NCBI GenBank assembly: GCA_031291675.1
Contig: JARLIO010000034.1
Span: 591,336 to 655,335 of the forward strand
DNA length: 64,000 bases
Direction: 5' to 3'
DNA from: Azospirillaceae bacterium
GTDB lineage: Bacteria > Pseudomonadota > Alphaproteobacteria > Azospirillales > Azospirillaceae
The notes beneath the pieces are model-generated. The model made no database searches, was not told where the DNA came from, and saw only the letters and a program-made list of their open reading frames with translations. Shown one piece after another: positions 8,657-16,867 of this stretch. The position numbers were made by a program, and so were the translations under genes. Within the stretch, counting starts at the first letter, position 1. Each line of letters opens with the position of its first letter.

Positions 8657-9541
8657 TCACGATCTGGGTATCACTGGCGCCGCCGCCTGGCTATGAGGAT
8701 GATTCAAGGTCGTGGTCGCCGTCCATGCCGCGGGACCGTGGCGTTGCGCCATGGCATCGGGATCGTGATCGGAGATCTCGACGCGTGGCGCCGGCCGCGG
8801 TGGCGGCGCCACCCAATCGCCGCCGATCATCAGCAGGCGCAACGTCTGGATCCGGCGCCCCGCCAGTTCTGCGCGCAGACGGATGATCGCAATCGTCAGA
8901 TAGTAGGCCATGAAAGCCAGGGTCATCACCAGCAGCGGCACCAGCATGGTGTGGTAGACCGCAGGCGCCCCCAGGCGGCTGACGCTGGCGGGCTGGTGCA
9001 GCGTGTTCCACCAATCGACGGAAAATTTGATGATCGGAACGTTGACAACGCCGACCAGCAGCAGGATGCCGCCGGCGCGTTCACCCCGGGTCGGATCGTC
9101 GAAGGCGTTCACCAGGGCGATATAGCCGAGATAGAGGAAAAACAGCAGCAGCACGCTGGTCAGCCGCGCATCCCACACCCACCAGGTGCCCCACATCGGC
9201 TTGCCCCACAGACTGCCCGTGATCAGGCAGAGCGCGGTAAACACGGCGCCAACCGGGGCGACGGCGCGGCAATAGAGATCGGCCAACGGGTGTTTCCACA
9301 CCAGGCCGACCGCGGCGGCCACCGCCATGCTGGTATAGATGAACAGGCCCATCCACGCCGCCGGGACATGGAGATACATGATCCGCACGGTTTCGCCCTG
9401 CTGGTAGTCGGGCGGCGACAGCAGCAGCGCCAGAACGGCGCCGACCACCAGCGACACCGCGGTCACCCCGGCACTCCAGGGCAGGATGATCCGCGCCAGG
9501 CGCTGAAACTGTGCCGGATTGGCGTAACCTTGCAACGGCAT
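8657..9541 (-). CDS. ccmC: Haem transporter CcmC
   Basis: 294-residue protein with six predicted membrane spans. The haem-handling signature WGTWWVWDARLTS is at about 117-129, with the periplasmic-loop histidines His58 (YLHVP) and His182 (TLHQPASV). CcmC loads haem onto CcmE. The C-terminus extends about 50 residues beyond the usual family end, with a Pro/His-rich tail. It is the first gene of the visible ccm operon; no ccmA or ccmB precedes it. Confidence 0.95.
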   Translation of the reverse strand: MPLQGYANPAQFQRLARIILPWSAGVTAVSLVVGAVLALLLSPPDYQQGETVRIMYLHVPAAWMGLFIYTSMAVAAAVGLVWKHPLADLYCRAVAPVGAVFTALCLITGSLWGKPMWGTWWVWDARLTSVLLLFFLYLGYIALVNAFDDPTRGERAGGILLLVGVVNVPIIKFSVDWWNTLHQPASVSRLGAPAVYHTMLVPLLVMTLAFMAYYLTIAIIRLRAELAGRRIQTLRLLMIGGDWVAPPPRPAPRVEISDHDPDAMAQRHGPAAWTATTTLNHPHSQAAAPVIPRS

Positions 9542-9901
9542 GGCGGAACCCTGACGCGTAAGAACCTGAAGGAGCGGGCCTCTGAGGCCCCTGACAAACA
9601 GAAATCTGCGGCCGAACCCGGTGGCCGGAGTCCCCCGGAACCGTAGCGGGGATCGATCCGCTATCCGCGCGATCCCCGCTCTGAGCGGCCCCGGGCCTTG
9701 CGTCAGTCAGTATAGCCGAAACCCGCCGGCGGCTGGCGGGAAAATTACAGAACGCCGCGCTTCCCGGAATGCTGGCGCGCCGGCCGCGTGGATCCTCGCA
9801 GCAAATCGCTTGTGCGCCACAGCGGAAGGACTACAACGCGGGCGGTGGTCACACGACCCCGGGTTCATGACGTCCTTTTTTACCGGGAACGAGGAACAGA
9901 C
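9542..9901. promoter_or_regulatory. Intergenic region upstream of ccmC and of a secreted-protein gene
   Basis: 360 bp between divergent genes, with no ccmB-like frame on the minus strand. It contains a perfect 15-bp palindrome at 9576-9590 (GGGCCTC T GAGGCCC) about 35 bp upstream of ccmC, a possible operator. No clear sigma-70 boxes were identified. Confidence 0.35.
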
Positions 9902-10366
9902 ATGATACGGTTGATGGGGGTATTGGCGGCCGGCTGCCTGGCAGCGGCGGCCCTGGCGACGGGAACGATGCCGGCTCACGCGGCGGACAAACAACCGCCA
10001 ACCTGCGCCGCAATCTCCTTCCGCCCGCTGGCATCGGGCATGGCCGATGGCGACTATGACGCCGGACTTTACCAGTCACGCTTCGCCCGGATCACCCTGA
10101 AAGGCACGGTCAAGGGTGGCACAGCGACCAACTATTTCCTGACCCTGAATGGCAAGCAACCCGAAACGCTGAAGGATCTTCCCAAGACGGCCTCGGGGTG
10201 CCTCGCCTCCAAGCATGTCGTGTTGCCGGCCAAGACGCAACCGGCCGGTGCCTGCACCGGTGATCGCTTCCGCGTCGTGATCTTCAACACCGGCAAGGAA
10301 AAAGTCACCGCGCTGTTCGGCCTCCACGGTGCCGCCTGGGATCTGTGCACCGTCAACAAGGCCTGA
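9902..10366 (+). CDS. Small secreted cysteine-containing protein, unknown function
   Basis: 154 residues with a clear signal peptide (about 1-28, ending AHA-AD). The mature part has four Cys (PTCAAI, SGCLAS, GACTGD, DLCTVN), which could form two disulfides. The start is supported by GAGGAA 8 nt upstream of the ATG. I do not recognise the family. It is convergent with a copper-chaperone gene and close to ccm, but that is not evidence of shared function. Confidence 0.75.
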   Translation: MIRLMGVLAAGCLAAAALATGTMPAHAADKQPPTCAAISFRPLASGMADGDYDAGLYQSRFARITLKGTVKGGTATNYFLTLNGKQPETLKDLPKTASGCLASKHVVLPAKTQPAGACTGDRFRVVIFNTGKEKVTALFGLHGAAWDLCTVNKA

Positions 10367-10373
10367 GATCGGC

Positions 10374-10406
10374 CGGGCGGGTCGGCCAAGACGGCCAGCC
10401 CGCCCG
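10374..10406. terminator. Bidirectional hairpin between convergent genes
   Basis: Arms at 10374-10387 and 10393-10406 (CGGGCGGGTCGGCC against GGCCAGCCCGCCCG, two central mismatches) with a 5-nt loop, between the stop at 10366 and the convergent stop at 10415. No T-run. Confidence 0.5.
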
Positions 10407-10414
10407 ACCCCTGA

Positions 10415-10936
10415 TTACGGCGTGTGGCCGGCGGGAGCACCCATCATCGAATGGTCCATGGGTGCCATCATGCCGGCCCCGCCGGCGCCCGGCCCCTCGA
10501 TCGTGACCGGCACCGTCAACGAACCGGCCTTCTCAAAGGTCAGGGTCAAGGGGAAGCTCTTGCCTTTCTCGAGCGGCCCTTTCAAACCCATCAGCATGAT
10601 ATGCAGCCCTCCCGGCGCCAGCCGGGTTGACGTTCCCGCAACGATCTCCAGCGTCTCGACCGGACGCATCCCGGCAACGCCGTTGCTGATCGTGGTCATG
10701 TGCAACTGGGCCTCGGCGGCAACCGGGGTCGATGCTGCAATCAGATGGTCCGGCGCGGTCCCGTGGTTTCGGATCTCCAGATAAGCCGCACCGGCGCTCG
10801 CCGCGGCAATCGTCGCCCGGGCCCAGGGATCCGTGATCTCGATCGACCCGGCCTTGAAGGTCTCGGCCCGGGCGGGCACAGCCGCCAACAGGGCGACGGC
10901 CATGACCGTGGCGATGAAACGGCAAAGCATCGGCAA
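10415..10936 (-). CDS. PCu(A)C periplasmic copper chaperone
   Basis: 173 residues with a signal peptide (about 1-24). The mature domain carries the copper-binding signature of the family, H(M)X10MX21HXM: His79-Met80, Met90, His112 and Met114. A His/Met-rich C-terminal tail (MMAPMDHSMMG) may be an extra copper site. The family delivers Cu(I) to the CuA site of cytochrome oxidase, usually with SCO. It is 38 bp downstream of the SCO gene on the same strand, supporting a two-gene unit. Confidence 0.9.
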   Translation of the reverse strand: MPMLCRFIATVMAVALLAAVPARAETFKAGSIEITDPWARATIAAASAGAAYLEIRNHGTAPDHLIAASTPVAAEAQLHMTTISNGVAGMRPVETLEIVAGTSTRLAPGGLHIMLMGLKGPLEKGKSFPLTLTFEKAGSLTVPVTIEGPGAGGAGMMAPMDHSMMGAPAGHTP

Positions 10937-10974
10937 GCACTCCTCAGCGATAATGGATTGGCGAAGAAACCGGT

Positions 10975-11610
10975 TCAGGTCGCGGGACCGCCGGCCAGCA
11001 CATGGCGGATCGCCGCGGCCATGGCATCGGGCGCGGTTCCCGCCGGCAGCAGCCCGGCCGTTTTGCCGTCACGCCCGATCAGATAGACGATACTGGAATG
11101 ATCCATGGAATAGTCGTCAGGATCGGCGCCCGCCGGCACCACCTTGGCATAGTAGACGCGATAGGCGCGGGCGATGGCCGCGGTCTGTGCCGCGGTGCCC
11201 GACAGACCGATGATCGAGGGGTGGAACTGGGCTGTGTATTCAGCCAGAACCGAGCCACGATCGCGCGCCGGATCGATGGAGACAAACAACGGCTGCACGC
11301 CCGCGGCGTCAGCGCCCAACAGGTCCATCGCCTGCCCGATCGTCTGCAACTCGGTCGGGCAGATATCCGGGCAGAAACGATAGCCAAAGAACATGACCTG
11401 AACTTTGCCGCGCCAGGTTTCGTTGGTCACGGTCCGGCCCTGGGGATCACTCAGCGTCCAGGGACCGCCGACCTGGGCGGCGAGTGACGCCGCGGGATCA
11501 CCCGACACGGTCATATCGCGCGCCGCCCGCCATTGCATCCAGCCCATCCCGCCGCCAACGCCGAGGACCAGAACCGCGGCGATCCCGATCCGCAACACCC
11601 CTGGTTTCAT
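10975..11610 (-). CDS. SCO1/SenC-family copper chaperone
   Basis: 211 residues: N-terminal membrane anchor (about 7-26), then a thioredoxin-like fold with the copper motif YRFCPDICP (Cys80, Cys84) and the third ligand His171 (SMDHSSIVYLIG). The family inserts copper into, or reduces, the CuA centre of cytochrome c oxidase. It is the first gene of the SCO/PCu(A)C pair. Confidence 0.93.
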   Translation of the reverse strand: MKPGVLRIGIAAVLVLGVGGGMGWMQWRAARDMTVSGDPAASLAAQVGGPWTLSDPQGRTVTNETWRGKVQVMFFGYRFCPDICPTELQTIGQAMDLLGADAAGVQPLFVSIDPARDRGSVLAEYTAQFHPSIIGLSGTAAQTAAIARAYRVYYAKVVPAGADPDDYSMDHSSIVYLIGRDGKTAGLLPAGTAPDAMAAAIRHVLAGGPAT

Positions 11611-11866
11611 CTCGCACTCCCGATCCGGCCGCCCCGATCCGACCGTGATGCCACGACAATCGATCGTCCCGGGGTTGCGTCCGCAAAAAAGCTTCAGGTG
11701 GTCTGCACGAACGGGGGCTGATTTCCGGATCCGAACGGGGATAGCATGCGCCGTCAGCCCGGGATTGAACGGCTTGGCCGCCAGCCATCCCGAGCGCGGT
11801 GCCGTGCCGCGGCGGCCAAACTCTGGTTTGCTTACTTTCTGCCCATCACGGTGTCAAGGAGACGGT

Positions 11867-13231
11867 ATGGACGCCCCGCCGCGCCAGCCCCCGAACGGCG
11901 CTCACCATTCCGCTTCCCATCGTCATCGTCAGTCGCGCCGCCTCCTGCTGTCCTTGACCAGTTGGCGCCAGCGGCTGACCTTCTGGTGCGGCGCCGGCGT
12001 GGTCGGTATTGCCGCCGTTGCCTTCGCCCTGGCCGCCGATCAAGCTCAATCCCTGTTTCATTGGGGTATCGACCAATGGCGCTACCTGCCCCTGGTGGTG
12101 ACGCCGACGGGTCTCGCCCTGTCGGCCTGGCTCGCGGTCCGGATCTTCCCGGGCTCCCAGGGCAGCGGAATCCCGCAGGCGATCGCGGCCCGTCACCTCG
12201 ACGACGACGGACGCCGCCATGCGTTGCTGTCGCTGCGGATCATGGGTGGCAAGATCATGCTGACCCTGTTGGGCCTGGCCTGCGGCGCCTCGATCGGGCG
12301 CGAGGGACCAACGGTCCAGGTCGGAGCCTCGATCATGCTGGCGGCCGGCGCCATCGCCGGGCTGGGCCGCGAGCGGGGCCTGATCCTGGCCGGTGGTGCC
12401 GCCGGTGTTGCCGCAGCCTTCAACACGCCCCTGGCCGGCGTCGTGTTCGCGATCGAGGAGCTGGCGCGCGGCTTTGATCAACGGGCCAACGGCCTGGTCT
12501 TGAGCGCCATCGTGATCGCAGGGATGGCGTCGATGCTCCTGCTGGGAAACTACACCTATTTCGGCCACACCACGATTGCGGTGCGTTGGGCGGATTGGCC
12601 GGTGATCCCGATCGTGGGCGTCGCCGGCGGCCTTGCCGGCGGCCTGTTCACCCGCACCGTCCTGGGCCTGGGGGGCTGGCTGTCGCGCCGGCTTGCCGGC
12701 CGGCACTGGGTGTGGCCGGTCGGGGTCGCCGCCGTCGCGGGCGCGGTCACCGCGGTGCTGGGCGTCGTGGAAGGCGGTGAGATTTACGGCACGGGATACG
12801 CGCAGGCGCGCATGGTCCTGGAACACAGCGGAACCCTGTCGTGGGGTTACATGCCGGCCAAGCTGCTGGCCACCGCGGCGGCAACCGTGGCCGGGATTCC
12901 GGGCGGCCTGTTCGCGCCGTCCCTTTCGGTGGGCGCTGGAATGGGGGCGTTGCTTTCGGCGCTGATCCCCGGCATGCCCCTTGCGACCCTGGTGACGCTG
13001 TCGATGGTCGCCTATTTCGCCGGGGTGGTTCAGGCGCCCGTGACGGCAACCGTGATCGTAATGGAGATGACCGACGGCCATGCCAGCATCCTGCCGCTGA
13101 TGGCGACCGCAGTGATCGCCTTTGGCCTGTCGCGCCTGGTGAATTCCGAACCGATCTACCACGCCATGGCGGGACGGATCCTCAACGCCCTGCCCGCGGC
13201 ATCGCAAGCCCCGGCGCCGGGGCCAACCTGA
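11867..13231 (+). CDS. ClC-family chloride channel/exchanger
   Basis: 454 residues. I start at the ATG at 11867 (AAGGAG about 6 nt upstream); the frame extends further upstream without protein character. The three ClC signatures are present: GSGIP at 99-103, GREGP at 144-148 with the gating Glu146, and GIPGGLFAPSLSVGAG near the C-terminus. IEEL at 196-199 supplies the inner Glu typical of H+/Cl- exchangers, so antiport is more likely than a passive channel. No CBS domains follow. It stands alone, with unrelated neighbours. Confidence 0.92.
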   Translation: MDAPPRQPPNGAHHSASHRHRQSRRLLLSLTSWRQRLTFWCGAGVVGIAAVAFALAADQAQSLFHWGIDQWRYLPLVVTPTGLALSAWLAVRIFPGSQGSGIPQAIAARHLDDDGRRHALLSLRIMGGKIMLTLLGLACGASIGREGPTVQVGASIMLAAGAIAGLGRERGLILAGGAAGVAAAFNTPLAGVVFAIEELARGFDQRANGLVLSAIVIAGMASMLLLGNYTYFGHTTIAVRWADWPVIPIVGVAGGLAGGLFTRTVLGLGGWLSRRLAGRHWVWPVGVAAVAGAVTAVLGVVEGGEIYGTGYAQARMVLEHSGTLSWGYMPAKLLATAAATVAGIPGGLFAPSLSVGAGMGALLSALIPGMPLATLVTLSMVAYFAGVVQAPVTATVIVMEMTDGHASILPLMATAVIAFGLSRLVNSEPIYHAMAGRILNALPAASQAPAPGPT

Positions 13232-13584
13232 CCGGGGCGTCGAAACCGCGGGGCCTCTGATCGCTGACGCCACGCGGGTGGGGATGCCCCTCATCGACCG
13301 GTGATCCGCAGACAGTGATCGCCCCCGGACCATAGAGCGGCGGCAATCCCGGAGTCGCTCACAACTTCCGGCACGAATTTGCGCTGTCTGGCGGTTTTTC
13401 AGAGACTTTAGCGGGTGGCACCTGCGACACTCTGTCACCATTGCATGCTGAAACCGGGCAGACCGGCCGAGCACCAAGACCCGTCATGTTGAACCGGTAC
13501 AAAAAAACCGATGTTCATTCCACGCCCCTTGCCGGGTTCGTGCTGCCCATAGACCTGACGAAAGAAGGGGGGGGGGGGGATGAC
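13232..13584. other. Intergenic region with a 13-G tract upstream of a solute-binding protein
   Basis: 353 bp with no clear gene. An in-frame upstream extension of the next gene (ATG at 13486, or a frame from 13441) reaches into it. It ends with a homopolymer of 13 G at 13567-13579, directly before the preferred GTG start. Confidence 0.5.
13567..13579. repeat. Homopolymeric 13-G tract
   Basis: Thirteen consecutive G bases, 5 nt before the preferred GTG start of the binding-protein gene. An out-of-frame ATG (13580) abuts it. It could act as part of the ribosome-binding region, or be within the coding frame if translation starts at 13486. Confidence 0.9.
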
Positions 13585-15192
13585 GTGCGCGACTTGATCA
13601 CCAACGAAAGCAGACCCGCCGACGCGATGGTCGAAAACGCGATCCGCCGGGGCGCATCCCGCCGCGATCTGTTGCAACTGTTGCTGGCCGGTGGCGTCGG
13701 GCTCAGCGCCGGAAGCATCATTTGCGATCGCGCCGCGATTGCCCTCGCCGCCACCCCGGTCAAAGGCGGCGCCCTGAGGGCCGCCGGCTGGTCGACCTCG
13801 CCCGCTGACACCCTGGATCCCGCCAAGGCGGCGCTGTCGACCGACTATGTCCGCTGTTGTTCCCTCTACAACCGGCTGACCTGGCTCAATCAAGCCGGCG
13901 TGCCGGAGATGGAGCTGGCCGAAGCCCTTGACACCAAGGATGGCCAGACCTGGACGGTGAAGCTGCGGAGGGGTGTCACGTTCCACAACGGCAAATCATT
14001 GAGCGCCGATGACGTCGTGTTCTCGCTGAAGCGCCATCTCGACAAATCCGTCGGTTCGAAAGTCGCGACGCTCGCGCGGCAGATGACCGGCTTCAAGGTC
14101 GTCGATCCGGCAACCGTCGAAATCACGCTCGCCAAGCCCAACGCCGATCTGCCGACGATCCTGTCCATGCATCATTTCATGATCGTGGCCGATGGAACCA
14201 CCGACTTCTCCAAGGGCAACGGGACCGGCGCCTTCGTATGCCAGACCTTCGAACCCGGCATCCGCTCCATTGGACTGCGCAACAGGAATTACTGGAAGGA
14301 CGGCCCGAACGTCGATTCCTTCGAGTTTTTTGCCATTGGCAACGACGATCGCCGTGTCGATGCGCTCCTGTCCGGTGACATCCATCTCGCGGGTTCTATC
14401 AACCCGAGATTGATATCCCGGGTGACAAAACAGCCGGGCTTCACGCTATCCACAAGCGCAGCCGGCAACTATACCGACCTGAACATCCGCCTTGATTTGC
14501 CCCCGGGGGACAAGCGAGACTTCGTCGATGGCATGAAATATCTCGTCGACCGCGACCGGATCGTGGAGTCGGCGTTGCACGGTCTGGGGGTGGTGGGCAA
14601 CGACCAACCGATTTCACTGTCGAACCGCTTCCACAATGCCGAATTGAAGCCAAAGCCCTATGATCCCGACAAAGCCCGATATCTGTTCGAAAAAGTGGGG
14701 GTTCTCGGTCAGACCATCCCGGTCATCGCCTCGGATGCGGCGACATCCTCCATCGATATGGCGATGATTATCCAGTCATCCGGAACAGAGATCGGCATGA
14801 AATTGGATATTCAACGCGTTCCATCGGATGGTTACTGGGATCGGTACTGGCTAAAGGAACCGATTCACTTCGGAAACGTCAACCCACGCCCGACCCCTGA
14901 TATTTTGTTTTCCCTGTTCTACGCCTCGGATGCACCGTGGAATGAAAGCCGGTACCGGTCAGGAAAATTCGACCGGATGCTGATCGAGGCGCGCGGCTCT
15001 CTGGATCACGAGAAACGCATGCAGATCTATGGCGAGATGCAGATCATGATCTCGGACAACGCCGGCACCATCATCCCGGCCTTTCTCGCCGACGTCGACG
15101 CGATCACGTCCAGACTGAAAGGGATGACGCCGAACCCGCTCGGTGGCCTGATGGGCTACGCCTTTGCGGAACATGTTTGGCTGGAACCCTGA
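13585..15192 (+). CDS. Tat-type peptide/solute-binding protein of an ABC transporter (SBP_bac_5)
   Basis: 535 residues from the GTG at 13585; in-frame alternatives are 13486 and 13627. The leader reads ASRRDLLQLLLAGGVGLSAG, a twin-arginine signal, ending before ATPVKGG. The body is a family 5 extracellular binding protein: ADTLDPAKAALSTDYV, the core LRRGVTFHNGKSLSADDVVFSLKRH, and a C-terminal lobe with DAPWNESRYRSGKFDRML. Such proteins bind peptides, opines or nickel-type ligands; the ligand here is not predictable. No permease or ATPase gene is adjacent, so it is an orphan or works with a distant transporter. Confidence 0.85.
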   Translation: MRDLITNESRPADAMVENAIRRGASRRDLLQLLLAGGVGLSAGSIICDRAAIALAATPVKGGALRAAGWSTSPADTLDPAKAALSTDYVRCCSLYNRLTWLNQAGVPEMELAEALDTKDGQTWTVKLRRGVTFHNGKSLSADDVVFSLKRHLDKSVGSKVATLARQMTGFKVVDPATVEITLAKPNADLPTILSMHHFMIVADGTTDFSKGNGTGAFVCQTFEPGIRSIGLRNRNYWKDGPNVDSFEFFAIGNDDRRVDALLSGDIHLAGSINPRLISRVTKQPGFTLSTSAAGNYTDLNIRLDLPPGDKRDFVDGMKYLVDRDRIVESALHGLGVVGNDQPISLSNRFHNAELKPKPYDPDKARYLFEKVGVLGQTIPVIASDAATSSIDMAMIIQSSGTEIGMKLDIQRVPSDGYWDRYWLKEPIHFGNVNPRPTPDILFSLFYASDAPWNESRYRSGKFDRMLIEARGSLDHEKRMQIYGEMQIMISDNAGTIIPAFLADVDAITSRLKGMTPNPLGGLMGYAFAEHVWLEP

Positions 15193-15354
15193 CGCCAGGA
15201 CCAACCCGGACGTCACACGCACCCGATGCCCCGGTCGCATCCGGGGTGGCGGCAGAATCGCAATCGGCACCACCGGTTTGTCTTGCATGGTGCCACCGTC
15301 GCGTCGATCATCCGTTTTCTGTGCCCGACGCCTCCGTCGAAAGTTCCGTCCCCG

Positions 15355-16194
15355 ATGCCCAAACTTGAACTGATCAGCCGGCAACCAGCGGGGCCGGCAC
15401 GCCCGTTCCCCTTGCTTTTCGTCCACGGTGCCTTTTGTGGCGCGGCCTTCTGGGATGTTCACCTCCTGGGCCATGCCGCCGCCCACGGCTATGCCGCCCA
15501 CGCCGTCAGCCTGCGCGGCCACGGCGCCAGCGAAGGGCGCAGCGCCCTGCCCTGGGCCAGCCTGTCGGACTATGTCGACGATCTGGCACAGACCGTGGCG
15601 CAAATCGAAGCGGCTTGCGGCCAAACACCGGCCCTGATCGGTCACTCGATGGGCGGTGTCGTGGTGCAGCGCTACATGGCCCGCAACCCGGTCCCTGCGG
15701 TGGTGTTGATGGCATCGGCACCGCCAACCGGCCTGGCCGAATCCTCGATCGGGCTGGCCTTGCGTTCGCCGTTCCTGTTTCAGCAGATGCTGGCGTTGCA
15801 GACCTTCGGATCCGGCATGATCTCGCTGAGCGCGATTCGCCAGGCCCTGTTCACCAACCAGATCAGCGATGCCGAGATCCAGCGCTACCTGCCCTTCCTG
15901 CAAGCGGAGTCGCAGCGCATCGCCTTCGATATGATGGCACCGGGCCTGATCCCGTCCGCCACGGTCGCCCAGCCGCCGATCCTGGTCATCGGGGGCCGGC
16001 ATGACGCCCTGGTGACACCCGACCAGGTCGAAACCACCGCCCGGGCCTATGGCGTCACCCCCGTGTTCTTCCCCGATTGCGCCCACAATCTGGTGCTGGA
16101 AAACGGTTGGCGCGCGGTTGGCGATACCGCGCTCGACTGGCTCGACACGGAACTGGCACAGCGGGGCGAGCCCCTGGCGGCAGCGGCGCAATAA
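15355..16194 (+). CDS. Alpha/beta-hydrolase fold protein
   Basis: 279 residues starting MPKLELISRQ. Family features: oxyanion HG motif (LLFVHGAF), nucleophile elbow GHSMGG with Ser98, acid Asp217 (GGRHDALV) and His244 (DCAHNLVLE). The substrate is unknown; esterase or lipase-like chemistry is expected. No signal peptide. It lies 162 bp after the binding-protein gene on the same strand and may be co-transcribed. The first 43 codons of the longer open frame do not look coding. Confidence 0.85.
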   Translation: MPKLELISRQPAGPARPFPLLFVHGAFCGAAFWDVHLLGHAAAHGYAAHAVSLRGHGASEGRSALPWASLSDYVDDLAQTVAQIEAACGQTPALIGHSMGGVVVQRYMARNPVPAVVLMASAPPTGLAESSIGLALRSPFLFQQMLALQTFGSGMISLSAIRQALFTNQISDAEIQRYLPFLQAESQRIAFDMMAPGLIPSATVAQPPILVIGGRHDALVTPDQVETTARAYGVTPVFFPDCAHNLVLENGWRAVGDTALDWLDTELAQRGEPLAAAAQ

Positions 16195-16204
16195 TCCGAC
16201 CTCG

Positions 16205-16253
16205 CCGCAGTCCCGGGCCGCAGTCCCGGGCCGCAGTCCCGGGCCGCAGTCCT
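16205..16253. repeat. 13-bp tandem repeat, 3.8 copies
   Basis: Unit CCGCAGTCCCGGG at 16205, 16218 and 16231, then a partial fourth copy to 16253. It lies 10 bp after the hydrolase stop. Each unit contains the palindrome CCCGGG. Function unknown. Confidence 0.9.
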
Positions 16254-16485
16254 GATCGGATGGGCTGATGGACGCACCTTGCGGATATCGCCATCCTGGA
16301 CGAAACGCCGGCGTCTTTTCCCATGACACGGCAGGGGCGACCGCCAGGCGCGACCAAGGATCCGCGCTCTGCTAGAGTGGTGGCGTGATCCACGGTTTCG
16401 CGCCGCCCGCCGCTGTCGGGATCGCGCGATCCGAGCCCGCAAAGAGAGCGAAGGCAACCAAAAAGAAATCACAGGGAGTCGTCCC

Positions 16486-16854
16486 ATGAAGCCCTCGATC
16501 CTGATCGCTGATGACGAACCCAGCATCCTGTTGTCGTTGCAGGTCCTGCTGCAAAAGGCCGGCTACGACGTCCGTCTGGCCCGCACCGGCCAGGAGGCCC
16601 TCGACGCCGTGGCGCTGGCGCGTCCCGATCTGATCCTGCTCGATGCGATGATGCCGTGGCGTGACGGCTATGATGTCTGCCAGGCGCTGCGCGCGGATCC
16701 CGGCTGCCGCACCCTGCCGATTATCATGCTGACCGCCAAGAGCAGGGACGTCGAACGGCAGAAGGGGCTGGCCCTCGGAGCGACCGAATATATCACCAAG
16801 CCCTTCTCGACACGGGATCTGGTGACGACGGTTCGCCGTTATCTCGACGCCTGA
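16486..16854 (+). CDS. Receiver-only response regulator
   Basis: 122 residues: a single CheY-like receiver with no output domain. Acidic pair DDE at 9-11, phospho-acceptor Asp53 (LILLDAMMPWRDG), and Lys105 (YITKPF). It begins an operon-like run with the sensor-exonuclease fusion (13 bp gap), a small membrane protein and an SSS-type histidine kinase. It probably receives phosphate from that kinase and acts by protein contact, since no DNA-binding part is present. Confidence 0.92.
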   Translation: MKPSILIADDEPSILLSLQVLLQKAGYDVRLARTGQEALDAVALARPDLILLDAMMPWRDGYDVCQALRADPGCRTLPIIMLTAKSRDVERQKGLALGATEYITKPFSTRDLVTTVRRYLDA

Positions 16855-16867
16855 GGGGTGGGTGACC

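Noticed and set aside
11846..13477. A 543-codon minus-strand frame opposite the ClC gene
   Set aside because: Arg/Gln/His-rich with no domain; the ClC motifs on the plus strand are complete.
16205..16253. Reading the 13-bp tandem repeat as a CRISPR array
   Set aside because: Unit is only 13 bp with no spacers and only four copies; no cas genes are present.
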